Source of the DNA: Planctomycetota bacterium
GTDB lineage: Bacteria; Planctomycetota; Phycisphaerae; Phycisphaerales; Phycisphaeraceae
Length of the DNA stretch: 64,000 bases
Assembly: GCA_026386955.1 (NCBI GenBank)
Contig: JAPLMQ010000304.1
Span: 27,934 to 91,933 of the forward strand
Reading direction: 5' to 3'
Shown here piece by piece: positions 23,514-31,215 of this stretch. The translations under genes and the position numbers were made by a program. Each line of letters begins with the position of its first letter. Within the stretch, counting starts at the first letter, position 1. A model generated the notes under the pieces. That model did no database searches and was not told the DNA's origin. It worked only from the letters and a program-made list of their open reading frames with translations.

Positions 23514-25742
23514 ATGAAGGTAGCCATGGAGAGCAAGAGTCCCGCAGAGTCCCATTCCGCGCCCGCATCGCCCGCCGAGCCGGTCCCCGGCGAGTTCCTC
23601 AACCGCGAGCTGAGCTGGCTGGAGTTCAACCGCCGTGTGCTCCACGAGGCGCTCGACGAGCGCACGCCCCTCTTGGAGCGCGTGAATTTCCTGGCGATCT
23701 TCAGCTCGAACCTCGACGAGTTCGTGCAGAAGCGCGTCGGGGGGCTCAAGCGCCAGATCGCCGCGGGGATCATGACCCGCACGCCCGACGGCATGAGCCC
23801 GCAGGAGCAGCTCGCCGCGATCCGCCGCGTCATCGTCGAGATGCTCGACACCCAGGCGAAATGCTTCACCGAGTCGATACGCCCCGCGCTCGCGGCCCAG
23901 GGCGTCCACCTCCTGCGCTGGGAGGAGGCGACCGACGCCGAGTGCGAGGTCGCCAGCGCCTACTTCCGCACCAACCTCTTCCCGGTGCTCACGCCCCTGG
24001 CGGTCGACCCCGGGCACCCCTTCCCCTTCATCTCCAACCTGAGCACGTCGCTGGGCGTGATGCTGCGCCCGCCGGGCGAGCCGGGCTCCGCGGGCGGAGC
24101 CGAAGGCGCGTCGCAGTTCGCGCGGGTGAAGGTGCCCAAGGTCGTGCCGCGCTGGATCGACCTGGCCCGCATCAACCTCCCCGCGGGCAAGCCCCCCGCC
24201 TCGCCCAACGTCTGGCGGCTCATGCACGTCGAGCAGATCATCCGCCACAACCTGCAGGACCTCTTCGAGGGCATGGTCATCGAGGAGGTCGAGCCCTTCC
24301 GCGTGACCCGCAGCGCCGACGTCGAGCGCGACCAGGAGGACGCCGAAGACCTGCTCGAGATGATCGAGAAGGAGCTGCGCGAGAGGCGCTTCGCGCAGAC
24401 GATCCGGCTGGAGGTCGACAACGACCCCTCCAAGCGCATCACGCCATTCCTGATGGGCGAGCTGGAGCTGGACGAGACCGACGTCTACCGCATGCCCGCG
24501 GAGATGGACTACACCGACCTGTTCTGCATCTCCGCGCTGGACATCCCCCACCTGCGGGCGGCGCCCTGGACGCCGGTGGCGCCCCCGCGCCTGCGCGACG
24601 AGGAGGCCGACATCTTCTCGATCATCCGCGCGGGCGACGTGCTTGTGCACCACCCCTACGAGTCGTTCTCCGCGAGCGTCGAGCGCTTCATCCGCGCCGC
24701 CGCCGCCGACCCCAAGGTGATCGCGATCAAGCTCACGCTCTACCGCACGAGCAAGGACTCGCCCTTCATCCCCGAGCTGATCCGCGCCGCGGAGAGCGGC
24801 AAGCAGGTCGTCGCGCTCGTCGAGCTCTCCGCCCGCTTCGACGAGGAGCGGAACATCCTGCTCGCCCAGACGCTCGAGAAGGCGGGCGTGCACGTGGTCT
24901 ACGGGATCGTCGGGCTCAAGACGCACACCAAGACTTCGCTGGTGGTGCGCCACGAGCCCGAGGGGATGAAGGCCTACGCCCACATCGGCACGGGGAACTA
25001 CAACTCCAAGACCGCGCAGCTCTACACCGACCTGGGGCTCTTCACCTGCGACCCGGACATCACCGCCGACCTGGTGGAGCTCTTCCACTACCTCACGGGG
25101 CGGAGCCAGAAGAAGGAGTTCCGCAAGTTGTTGATCGCGCCGATCAACATGAAGCGCCGGTTCGTGGAGTTGATCGACCGCCAGATCGCGTACGCGCAGG
25201 CGTGGCGCGAGCGCGGGGGCGACCCGGCCGACCCGAACCGCCCGCGGATCATCGCGAAGATGAACTCATTGGAGGACCGCGGGGTCTGCCGCCGGCTGTA
25301 CGACGCCAGCCGCGCGGGCGTGGCGATCCAGCTCATCGTGCGCGGGTTCTGCTGCCTGCGCCCGGGCGTGCCGGGGATGAGCGAGAACATCACGGTGCAG
25401 AGCGTGATCGGGCGCTTCCTCGAGCACTCGCGGATCTTCTACTTCCACAACGCCGGGGGCGGCACGGGCGAGTACTACATCGGCTCGGCCGACTGGATGC
25501 ACCGCAACCTCAACGACCGCGTGGAGTGCATCACGCCCATCACCGAGCCGGCGCTGCAGGAGCGCTTGAGGCAGGTGCTGGAGATCATGCTCGGCGACCA
25601 GAGGCAGGCGTGGGAGATGCGCCCCGACGGGAGCTACGTGCAGCGGAGGCCCGACGCCGCCGGCCCCGAGGCGGCCGCGGGCACGCACGCGCGGCTGATG
25701 GAGCTGGCGCGGCACGAGGCGGCGCGCGACGTCAAGGAATAG
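23514..25742 (+). CDS. ppk1: Polyphosphate kinase 1
   Basis: 742 residues from ATG 23514; ATG 23526 (four residues shorter, with GAAGG 5 nt upstream) is as likely. All four PPK1 domains are present: the N-terminal LNRELSWLEFNRRVLHEA and FSSNLDEFVQKRV; the head domain with LTPLAVDPGHPFPFISNLS; and the C1/C2 catalytic domains with HHPYESF, IKLTLYRTSKDSP, VALVELSARFDEERNI, and YAHIGTGNYNSKTAQLYTD, which holds the catalytic histidine. GSADWMHRNLNDRVE ends the core. The length (about 690-740) fits. It polymerises ATP gamma-phosphate into polyphosphate. It is convergent with dnaA, sharing the terminator at 25770. A candidate -10 (TACACT, 23462-23467) lies upstream. Confidence 0.96.
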   Translation: MKVAMESKSPAESHSAPASPAEPVPGEFLNRELSWLEFNRRVLHEALDERTPLLERVNFLAIFSSNLDEFVQKRVGGLKRQIAAGIMTRTPDGMSPQEQLAAIRRVIVEMLDTQAKCFTESIRPALAAQGVHLLRWEEATDAECEVASAYFRTNLFPVLTPLAVDPGHPFPFISNLSTSLGVMLRPPGEPGSAGGAEGASQFARVKVPKVVPRWIDLARINLPAGKPPASPNVWRLMHVEQIIRHNLQDLFEGMVIEEVEPFRVTRSADVERDQEDAEDLLEMIEKELRERRFAQTIRLEVDNDPSKRITPFLMGELELDETDVYRMPAEMDYTDLFCISALDIPHLRAAPWTPVAPPRLRDEEADIFSIIRAGDVLVHHPYESFSASVERFIRAAAADPKVIAIKLTLYRTSKDSPFIPELIRAAESGKQVVALVELSARFDEERNILLAQTLEKAGVHVVYGIVGLKTHTKTSLVVRHEPEGMKAYAHIGTGNYNSKTAQLYTDLGLFTCDPDITADLVELFHYLTGRSQKKEFRKLLIAPINMKRRFVELIDRQIAYAQAWRERGGDPADPNRPRIIAKMNSLEDRGVCRRLYDASRAGVAIQLIVRGFCCLRPGVPGMSENITVQSVIGRFLEHSRIFYFHNAGGGTGEYYIGSADWMHRNLNDRVECITPITEPALQERLRQVLEIMLGDQRQAWEMRPDGSYVQRRPDAAGPEAAAGTHARLMELARHEAARDVKE

Positions 25743-25769
25743 TTGAACGAGTGCTGATCAAACCCAAAG

Positions 25770-25796
25770 CCCAGGCACCGCGCGCCTGGGTTTTTT
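25770..25796 (+). terminator. Bidirectional intrinsic terminator between ppk1 and dnaA (CCCAGGC repeat, copy 3)
   Basis: CCCAGGC (25770-25776), a short loop, GCCTGGG (25784-25790), then TTTTTT. On the minus strand the stem is followed by CTTTGGGTTT, so it can also serve dnaA, whose stop is at 25804. Confidence 0.88.
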
Positions 25797-25803
25797 CTGC
25801 GCC

Positions 25804-27447
25804 TCACGCGCTCGCCGTCGCGGGCGTGGAAGCCGCGGTCTGCGACTTGGTCACCTGCTGCGCGATCTTCTCGAGCTGGGCCGCGAACGACGGGTCGGCC
25901 CCGCTGCGCTCGTCGACCGTGCGGATCGAGTGCATGACCGTCGTGTGGTCGCGCCCGCCGAAGTAGGCGCCGATCTCCTCGAGGCTGAAGCGCGTGCGCT
26001 TGCGGGCCAGCCACATGCAGACTTGCCGCGGCCCGGTGATCGACTTGTGCCGCCGCTTCGACTGCAGGTCGGAGAGCTTCACGTTGTAGAACGCGGTGAC
26101 GACGTTGATGATGTTCTGCAGGGTCACCTGCGAGCCGCTCGACTGGTGGTTCGAGTCGCCCAGCGCGGTCTGCGCCAGGGCGAGGTCGATCGGGCGGTTC
26201 TGCAGCACCGCGTGCCCCTGGATCGTGTTGATCGAGCCCTCGAGCTCGCGGGCGTTGGAGTCGATCTTCCCCGCGATGTAGGCGACGACGTCCTCGGGGA
26301 TCGCCAGACCGCGGATGCGGGCCTTGGCCTTGAGGATCGCCACGCGCGTCTCGTAGCAGGGCTTGCTCACGTGCGCGACCAGGCCCCACTGGAACCGGCT
26401 CACCAGCCGCTCCTCGAGCTGCGGGATCTCGGCCGGGGGCGAGTCGCTGGAGATGATGATTTGGCGGTTCGACTGGTAGAGCGCGTTGAAGGTGTGGAAG
26501 AACTCCTCCTGCGTGCGCTCGCGGTTGGCCAGGAAGTGGATGTCGTCGATGACCAGCACGTCGACATGGCGGTAGCGGTGGCGGAACTCGTTCATCTTCC
26601 CGGACTGCACGCACTCCAGGAAGTGGTTCATGAACGTGTCACACGAGAGGTAGCAGAGGCGGACCTGGGGTGACTTCTCGATGAGCCGCTGGCAGATCGC
26701 CTGCAGCAGGTGGGTCTTGCCCAAGCCGACGCCGCCGTGGATGAAGAGCGGGTTGTAGGCCGTGCCGGGCTGGTTGGCGACGGCGACGGAGGCGGCGTAG
26801 GCCAAGTGGTTGCCCGGGCCGGTGACGAAGTTCTCGAAGGAATTGTCGGGCGAGAGGACGATCTGGTCGTAAGGCGTCTCGTCGCCCATGTGCTGCGAGG
26901 AGACGGGCGACCTGGGCTTCGCGGGCGTGGTGGCGAGGACGGTGATGGCCGGCGCCCCCGGAATCCCGGGAACCCCTGGAGCGCCTGGCGCAACCGGATT
27001 GCCGGCGGCCGCGGGGTTCGTCGCGGGCGCGGCGGGCGCATGTGCGGCCGACTGAACAGGACTGAGCATCGGCGCTCGGGCAGCCCCGTTCCCCGCGGCG
27101 TGGTTCGAGTTCTGGTTGGAGGCCTCCTCGGGCTCGGCGACGGCGGTCGCCGCCTCGATGCTCCCGGGCACCAGCGCGGCCTCTTCGTCGAACGCCACCG
27201 CCTCGTCGGTCACGAAGCGCACGGCAACCAGCGCGCCGGTCGTGGCCTGCGCCGCCTCGGTGAACTGCTCGAGGCACTTGCGCTGCAAATAGTTCCGCTG
27301 GACGGTGTTGGTGGTGTGGACCTTGAGCAGCCCCGAGTGCAACTCCACGGGGAGGAGCTCCTCGAACCATTGGCGACAGATCGGCGCGTGGCGCTGGCGC
27401 AAGTAGCCCATGATGTCGCGCCACAGCGCGGGATCGACCTTCGCCAT
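25804..27447 (-). CDS. dnaA: Chromosomal replication initiator protein DnaA
   Basis: 547 residues from ATG 27447, longer than the usual 440-470 owing to domain II. Domain I (1-80) has WFEELLPVELHSGLLKV. Domain II (about 90-195) is Ala/Pro-rich and includes a collagen-like GAPGVPGIPGAPA. Domain III has Walker A GGVGLGKTHLL (238-248), Walker B VLVIDDIHFLANRERTQEEFF, and sensor segments (IIISSDSPPAEIPQLEERLVSRFQWGL). Domain IV ends with KRRHKSITGPRQVCMWLARK and GRDHTTVMHSIRTVDE, the DnaA-box recognition helix. It is preceded by a near-consensus promoter. Neighbours are ppk1 and a nucleotidyltransferase-like gene, not dnaN/recF/gyrB, and I see no cluster of DnaA boxes here. Confidence 0.97.
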   Translation of the reverse strand: MAKVDPALWRDIMGYLRQRHAPICRQWFEELLPVELHSGLLKVHTTNTVQRNYLQRKCLEQFTEAAQATTGALVAVRFVTDEAVAFDEEAALVPGSIEAATAVAEPEEASNQNSNHAAGNGAARAPMLSPVQSAAHAPAAPATNPAAAGNPVAPGAPGVPGIPGAPAITVLATTPAKPRSPVSSQHMGDETPYDQIVLSPDNSFENFVTGPGNHLAYAASVAVANQPGTAYNPLFIHGGVGLGKTHLLQAICQRLIEKSPQVRLCYLSCDTFMNHFLECVQSGKMNEFRHRYRHVDVLVIDDIHFLANRERTQEEFFHTFNALYQSNRQIIISSDSPPAEIPQLEERLVSRFQWGLVAHVSKPCYETRVAILKAKARIRGLAIPEDVVAYIAGKIDSNARELEGSINTIQGHAVLQNRPIDLALAQTALGDSNHQSSGSQVTLQNIINVVTAFYNVKLSDLQSKRRHKSITGPRQVCMWLARKRTRFSLEEIGAYFGGRDHTTVMHSIRTVDERSGADPSFAAQLEKIAQQVTKSQTAASTPATASA

Positions 27448-27560
27448 CGTTTTCCACTCTCCCCCCGGTCGCTCCGACGCGGCCCGGTCCCACCGATGCG
27501 GGGCCGGCGACACCCACCAGTGTCGTCCGCGCACGAAATGATTGCGGGGTCAAAGAACGG

Positions 27561-27589
27561 AAAGTACGGCCTCGCTCCCGCGGTGTCAA
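27561..27589 (-). promoter_or_regulatory. dnaA promoter, near consensus
   Basis: On the minus strand TTGACA (27584-27589), 17-bp spacer, TACTTT (27561-27566). The leader to ATG 27447 is about 105 nt. This is the best sigma-70-type promoter in the window. Confidence 0.7.
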
Positions 27590-27725
27590 TACGTTTTCGC
27601 GCGCGACGCGGCGCTGCACGCGCGCTTCTGTCAAGCGCTGCGCGAGTGAAGCGGCGCACGCGCGGGCGCGCGGACGCGCCGTGACGACGTCTCGCGCACG
27701 ACTCGCCCTTGCGACGCGCCCAAAG

Positions 27726-27747
27726 CCCAGGCATTGCGGCGCCTGGG
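27726..27747. repeat. CCCAGGC hairpin repeat, copy 4
   Basis: CCCAGGC (27726-27732) and GCCTGGG (27741-27747) around ATTGCGGC, with AAAG before and no T tract after. It lies between divergent genes, where a terminator would serve no gene end. Confidence 0.6.
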
Positions 27748-27804
27748 ACCTCCCGCGTGGAAGATGCATCGCACGGAAACAGGAATCCACTCGCGCATCT
27801 GGTC

Positions 27805-27810
27805 GATAAT
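27805..27810 (+). promoter_or_regulatory. Candidate -10 giving a leaderless transcript
   Basis: GATAAT ends 6 nt before the ATG at 27817, and no Shine-Dalgarno sequence is present. Transcription would start at or next to the A of ATG. No good -35 is seen. Confidence 0.3.
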
Positions 27811-27816
27811 GAAACC

Positions 27817-29079
27817 ATGCCCTCCCATTCGCTGATCCTCTTCGACGACGGCCTCGGGCGATTCGGCCCGTTGGGCGACCGCCGCGCGAGCTTCGAGTTT
27901 CGCAGCGGCGCGCTGACCACCGAGGAGCGCCTCGCCCGCGTGCTGAAATGCGAGCGCGAGGGTTGGATCGCCCCAGCCGCGCTCATGAGCGTTCTGAATG
28001 AACGAATTTCGATGCTGCCGCTGGGTGCGCTCGATCGCTTCGCCACGGAGAGCGATGAGATCGCGCTCGCGGTCAACGGCGCGTGGCTGGGGCTCGCCCA
28101 CGTCGATGAGATCGCCAAGATGAGCGTGCGCCAGGCGTTCGTGCAGCCTGACGGCCGGCTGATTGCCATTCGCGGCGCCGGGAATGAAATCGCGGCGATC
28201 GTGCAGGCCTACATGCAATCCGGGATCCGCGACTTCGCGTCGGTCTTGCCGACGATCACGAACTTGAACATCAGGCTTCGACGCACCCGCGAGCGCTGCC
28301 TCATCGACCGCCCCTGGCACCTCCTCGAATCGCTCGACGCCGCTCTCCGCGCCGACATCGCCCTGCTCGCCCTGCCGCCATGGCACGACGGTGCGGTTCA
28401 CTCCGTCGTGAAACTCGGCGACCATCCCGTCACCGTCCATCCTGACGCCCGCATTCACCCGATGGTCGTGCTCAATTCCGAGAAAGGCCCGATCGCCATC
28501 GACGCCGACGCCGTCGTCGGCTCCTTCTGCGTGATCGCGGGCCCCTGCTACATCGGGCAGGAGACGATCGTCAGCCCGCAGACGCACATCCGCTCGCAGG
28601 CCTGCATCGGGCCCCAGTGCGTGGTCGGCGGGGAGATCAGCCAGAGCATCATCCACGGGCAGAGCAACAAGGGGCACGCCGGCTACCTCGGCCACAGCCT
28701 CGTCGGCCAGTGGGTCAACCTCGGGGCCGACACCAACGTCAGCAACTTGAAGAACACGTACGGCAGCGTGCGTTGCCAGCTCGAGGCCGACGGCCCCGCC
28801 GAGGACTCGCGCCAAAGCAAGCTCGGCCCGCTCATCGGCGACTTCGTCCGCACCGCGATCGGCACGCGCCTGCTCACCGGCTCAGTGGTCGGCACCGGCG
28901 CGATGATCGCCCTCTCGGGCTTCGCCCCCAAGCTCGTCCCGCGCCTGGCCTTCTGCACCGACGAGGGCGAGGAGCGCTACGAGATCGACAAGTTCCTCGA
29001 CACCGCGCGGAAGATGATGTCCCGCCGCGGACAGACGCTCAGCGAAGTCGAGGCGGATCGGCTGCGCGCGCTGGCGTGA
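27817..29079 (+). CDS. GlmU-like protein: degenerate nucleotidyltransferase plus left-handed beta-helix
   Basis: 420 residues. The N-terminal part (1-200) begins HSLILFDDGLGRFGPLGDRRASFEFRSGALTTEERL, a pattern of the putative sugar nucleotidyltransferase type in which the GxGTR loop is replaced. The C-terminal part (about 215-390) is a hexapeptide-repeat left-handed beta-helix: VTVHPDARIHPMVVLNSEKGPIAI, VVGSFCVIAGPCYIGQETIV, GHAGYLGHSLVGQWVNLGADTNVSNLK. This resembles the GlmU-family proteins of planctomycetes and Bacteroidetes annotated as UDP-GlcNAc pyrophosphorylase-like. The acyltransferase-type helix is well preserved; the pyrophosphorylase activity is doubtful. Start ATG 27817 has no ribosome binding site and may be leaderless. 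Cytoplasmic. Confidence 0.8.
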   Translation: MPSHSLILFDDGLGRFGPLGDRRASFEFRSGALTTEERLARVLKCEREGWIAPAALMSVLNERISMLPLGALDRFATESDEIALAVNGAWLGLAHVDEIAKMSVRQAFVQPDGRLIAIRGAGNEIAAIVQAYMQSGIRDFASVLPTITNLNIRLRRTRERCLIDRPWHLLESLDAALRADIALLALPPWHDGAVHSVVKLGDHPVTVHPDARIHPMVVLNSEKGPIAIDADAVVGSFCVIAGPCYIGQETIVSPQTHIRSQACIGPQCVVGGEISQSIIHGQSNKGHAGYLGHSLVGQWVNLGADTNVSNLKNTYGSVRCQLEADGPAEDSRQSKLGPLIGDFVRTAIGTRLLTGSVVGTGAMIALSGFAPKLVPRLAFCTDEGEERYEIDKFLDTARKMMSRRGQTLSEVEADRLRALA

Positions 29080-29098
29080 TCTCGATTCGATGCGTTCC

Positions 29099-29282
29099 TC
29101 TAACGGTGGGTTGAGCGGTAATCCGCGAAGCCCCCGATTGGGCGCACAGAAAACCTTGGCGATTCCGACCCGCGACTTCACGTGGTCAAAGCGGGAAACG
29201 CCATGCTCTTTCGTGAGCAAGCTCAACCACACACGCATCGCCGGTGGGCTTGGCCGAGTACGGCTCAGCGCCACCCTACCAA
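29099..29282. repeat. MITE/REPIN-like element with 38-bp inverted termini, copy 1
   Basis: The left end (29099-29136, core GAGCGGTAATCCGCGAAGC) and right end (29242-29282, core GAGTACGGCTCAGCGCCACC) are imperfect inverted copies of each other and of the ends at 36904 and 37085. Total 184 bp, non-coding, ends diverged relative to copy 2. Confidence 0.6.
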
Positions 29283-29304
29283 TGCGCCTCCCTCCAGCGC
29301 GGGT

Positions 29305-29310
29305 TAGAAT
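29305..29310 (+). promoter_or_regulatory. Candidate -10 for the tandem PhyH genes
   Basis: TAGAAT, 42 nt ahead of the start codon at 29353, just after the repeat element. The -35 region is GC-rich and unconvincing. Confidence 0.3.
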
Positions 29311-29352
29311 GCACCGTCCCGAACCGCGCCGCCCCGGCGCCGGAGCCTCCCC

Positions 29353-30234
29353 ATGGCCTTCGAGTTCACCGACGCCCACATCCAGGAATACTTCCAGCTC
29401 GGTTACACGGTCTTCCGCGCAATCATCCCACCCGCGCTGCTGCGCGACCTCCGCCGGGAGACCGACAAGGGGCGCGTCATCGCCCGCCAGCGCGCCGGCG
29501 AGAACGCCCAGAGGCTGCAGCCCATCGCCGGCTGCCCCGAGCTCGACATGAAGCCCTTCGACGACTACCACGCGCTCCCGCCGCTGGTCGACGCGCTCAA
29601 CCGCCTGCTCGGCCCCTCGATCGGCGGGCTCGTCGACACGCACGCGACGCGCGACGTCTTCGGCGTCCTCTACGAGCCGGCCGGCGCGCCCTGGTGCACG
29701 CAGTGGCACCGCGACTGGCGCGACAACATCCGCGGGCTCAAGGTCGGCGAGTGGGAGAAGGTCATGCTCGACTTCCGCCTCTTCAACCAGATCAACTGCG
29801 CCCTCTACGACGACTCGTGCACCTGGGTCGTCCCCGGCAGCCACCTGCGCAAGGACACGCCCGGCGAGATCCGCCGGTTCCCCGACCGCCCCGTCCTGGG
29901 CCCGACGATCCCCAAGGACTCGACGCCCGAGGAGACCGAGGTGGCCTGCCTCGCCTACACGATGAGCATGCCCGGGGCCGTGCAGGCGCACCTGAACGCC
30001 GGCGACTACCTGCTCTACCGCAACTCGCTCTGGCACATCGGCAACTACGTGCCCTACCGGAAGCGAGCGACGATCCACGACGGGATCTTCACGCCCGAGT
30101 TCCGCGCGTTCTTCACCAAGCCGCCGATGAACCCGCCCGCGGCGGACGGCGCGCCCGCGGGGTGGGAGAACCCGAACCTCGACTCTCTGGTACGCAAGGC
30201 GCTCAAGCGCGAGCCCGTCGGCGCGAACGCCTGA
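29353..30234 (+). CDS. Phytanoyl-CoA dioxygenase-family protein, tandem copy 1
   Basis: 293 residues; ATG 29353 follows CCGGAGCC. Residues H119-R-D121 (QWHRDWRDN) and distal His228 (LWHIGNY) form the 2-His-1-carboxylate Fe(II) triad, with Arg residues after YVPYRK suited to 2-oxoglutarate binding. ELDMKPFDDYHALPPLVDALN and TWVVPGSHLRKDT are typical of the family. It is paired with a paralogue 45 nt downstream, and they share the same motif order at about 55-60 percent identity by eye. The closest relatives would be other planctomycete PhyH-like proteins of unknown substrate. The third family member in the window (20417-21196) is more distant. Cytoplasmic. Confidence 0.88.
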   Translation: MAFEFTDAHIQEYFQLGYTVFRAIIPPALLRDLRRETDKGRVIARQRAGENAQRLQPIAGCPELDMKPFDDYHALPPLVDALNRLLGPSIGGLVDTHATRDVFGVLYEPAGAPWCTQWHRDWRDNIRGLKVGEWEKVMLDFRLFNQINCALYDDSCTWVVPGSHLRKDTPGEIRRFPDRPVLGPTIPKDSTPEETEVACLAYTMSMPGAVQAHLNAGDYLLYRNSLWHIGNYVPYRKRATIHDGIFTPEFRAFFTKPPMNPPAADGAPAGWENPNLDSLVRKALKREPVGANA

Positions 30235-30279
30235 ATCGATTTGCCTCCAGTCATCCTTCGCAAGTCCCCGGAACCCGCC

Positions 30280-31158
30280 ATGCCCTTCGAACTCACCGAT
30301 GCCCACCACGACGAGTACCACCGCAACGGCTTCACCATCTTCCGCGGCATTGTCCCGCTGAAGCTGCTCATCGAGCTCCGCCGCGAGGCCGACAAGGGTC
30401 GCGCCATCGCCCGGGCCCGCGGAGGCGAGAACACCCAGCGGCTGCAGCCCCTGCGCAACCACCAAGAGCTCGACATGACGCCCTTCAAGGAGTTCGCGAA
30501 TCTCCCGGCGATCAACGACGCGCTCAAGGCCGTGGTGAGCCCCAACATCTTCTACGGGCTCAAGGACGACGACCGCCTGGGCGCGTTGGGCGTCCTCTAC
30601 GAGCCGGCGACGCGGCCGTGGTGCACGCAGTGGCACCGCGACTGGCGCGACAACGCCCCGGGCCTCGACATCAAGCTCTGGCAGGACCGCCTGCTCGACC
30701 CGGAGATGTTCAACCAGGTGAACTGCGCGCTGTATGAGGACACCTGCACGTGGGTCGTGCCCGGGAGCCACATCCGCCGCGACACCTCCGCGGAGATCCG
30801 CCGGTTCCCCGAGCGCCCGATCGCGGGCCCGGCGGTGCCCGAGAGCGCGAGCGTCGAGGAGGCGGAGCTGATCTGCCTGGGGTACACCGCCAGCATGCCC
30901 GGCGCGGTGCAGGCGCACCTCAACCCCGGCGACTTCATGCTCTACCGCAACTCGCTCTGGCACATCGGCAATTACGCGCCCTACAAGCGCCGCGCGACGA
31001 TCCACGACGTCATCGGCTCGCCCGCCTTCTCCCAGTGGTTCCAGAAGCCGCCCATGCTCCGCGACAAGGACGGCAAGCCGCTGCCGATGCAGAACGCGAA
31101 CCTCGAGACGGCGGAATACAAGGCGTGGGAGAAGACGAGGAAGCCGCAGCCGGCGTGA
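30280..31158 (+). CDS. Phytanoyl-CoA dioxygenase-family protein, tandem copy 2
   Basis: 292 residues from ATG 30280 (a TTG further upstream would add 13 residues that are not family-like). The iron triad is kept: QWHRDWRDN and LWHIGNYAPYKRRATIH. The sequence matches the upstream copy almost without gaps, including TWVVPGSHIRRDTSAEIRRFPERP and SMPGAVQAHLNPGDFMLYRNSLWHIGN, so the pair arose by tandem duplication. The main differences are in the first 100 residues (SPNIFYGLKDDDRLG against SIGGLVDTHATRD), which probably line the substrate pocket, and the C-terminus. The pair may act on related substrates or form a heterodimer. The gene after it is on the other strand. Confidence 0.88.
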   Translation: MPFELTDAHHDEYHRNGFTIFRGIVPLKLLIELRREADKGRAIARARGGENTQRLQPLRNHQELDMTPFKEFANLPAINDALKAVVSPNIFYGLKDDDRLGALGVLYEPATRPWCTQWHRDWRDNAPGLDIKLWQDRLLDPEMFNQVNCALYEDTCTWVVPGSHIRRDTSAEIRRFPERPIAGPAVPESASVEEAELICLGYTASMPGAVQAHLNPGDFMLYRNSLWHIGNYAPYKRRATIHDVIGSPAFSQWFQKPPMLRDKDGKPLPMQNANLETAEYKAWEKTRKPQPA

Positions 31159-31215
31159 GCCGCGGGGCCACGGGGCGCGCGAGCAAGGCCCAACGTCTAT
31201 CTTCTCCTCTTCGCG

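Larger units (their letters stand above)
27448..27816. other. Divergent intergenic region upstream of dnaA, 369 bp
   Basis: Holds the dnaA promoter, a CCCAGGC hairpin and a possible leaderless promoter for the gene at 27817. I looked for 9-mers close to TTATCCACA on both strands and saw none, and there is no AT-rich unwinding tract, so I do not call this oriC. Confidence 0.6.

Noticed and set aside
22568..25966. An 1132-codon + strand frame overlapping ppk1
   Set aside because: It is in another frame from ppk1 and is Arg/Pro/Ala-rich throughout; PPK1 motifs occur only in the frame annotated.
27448..27816. Origin of replication next to dnaA
   Set aside because: No DnaA-box cluster and no AT-rich unwinding region seen; gene neighbourhood is not that of a typical origin.
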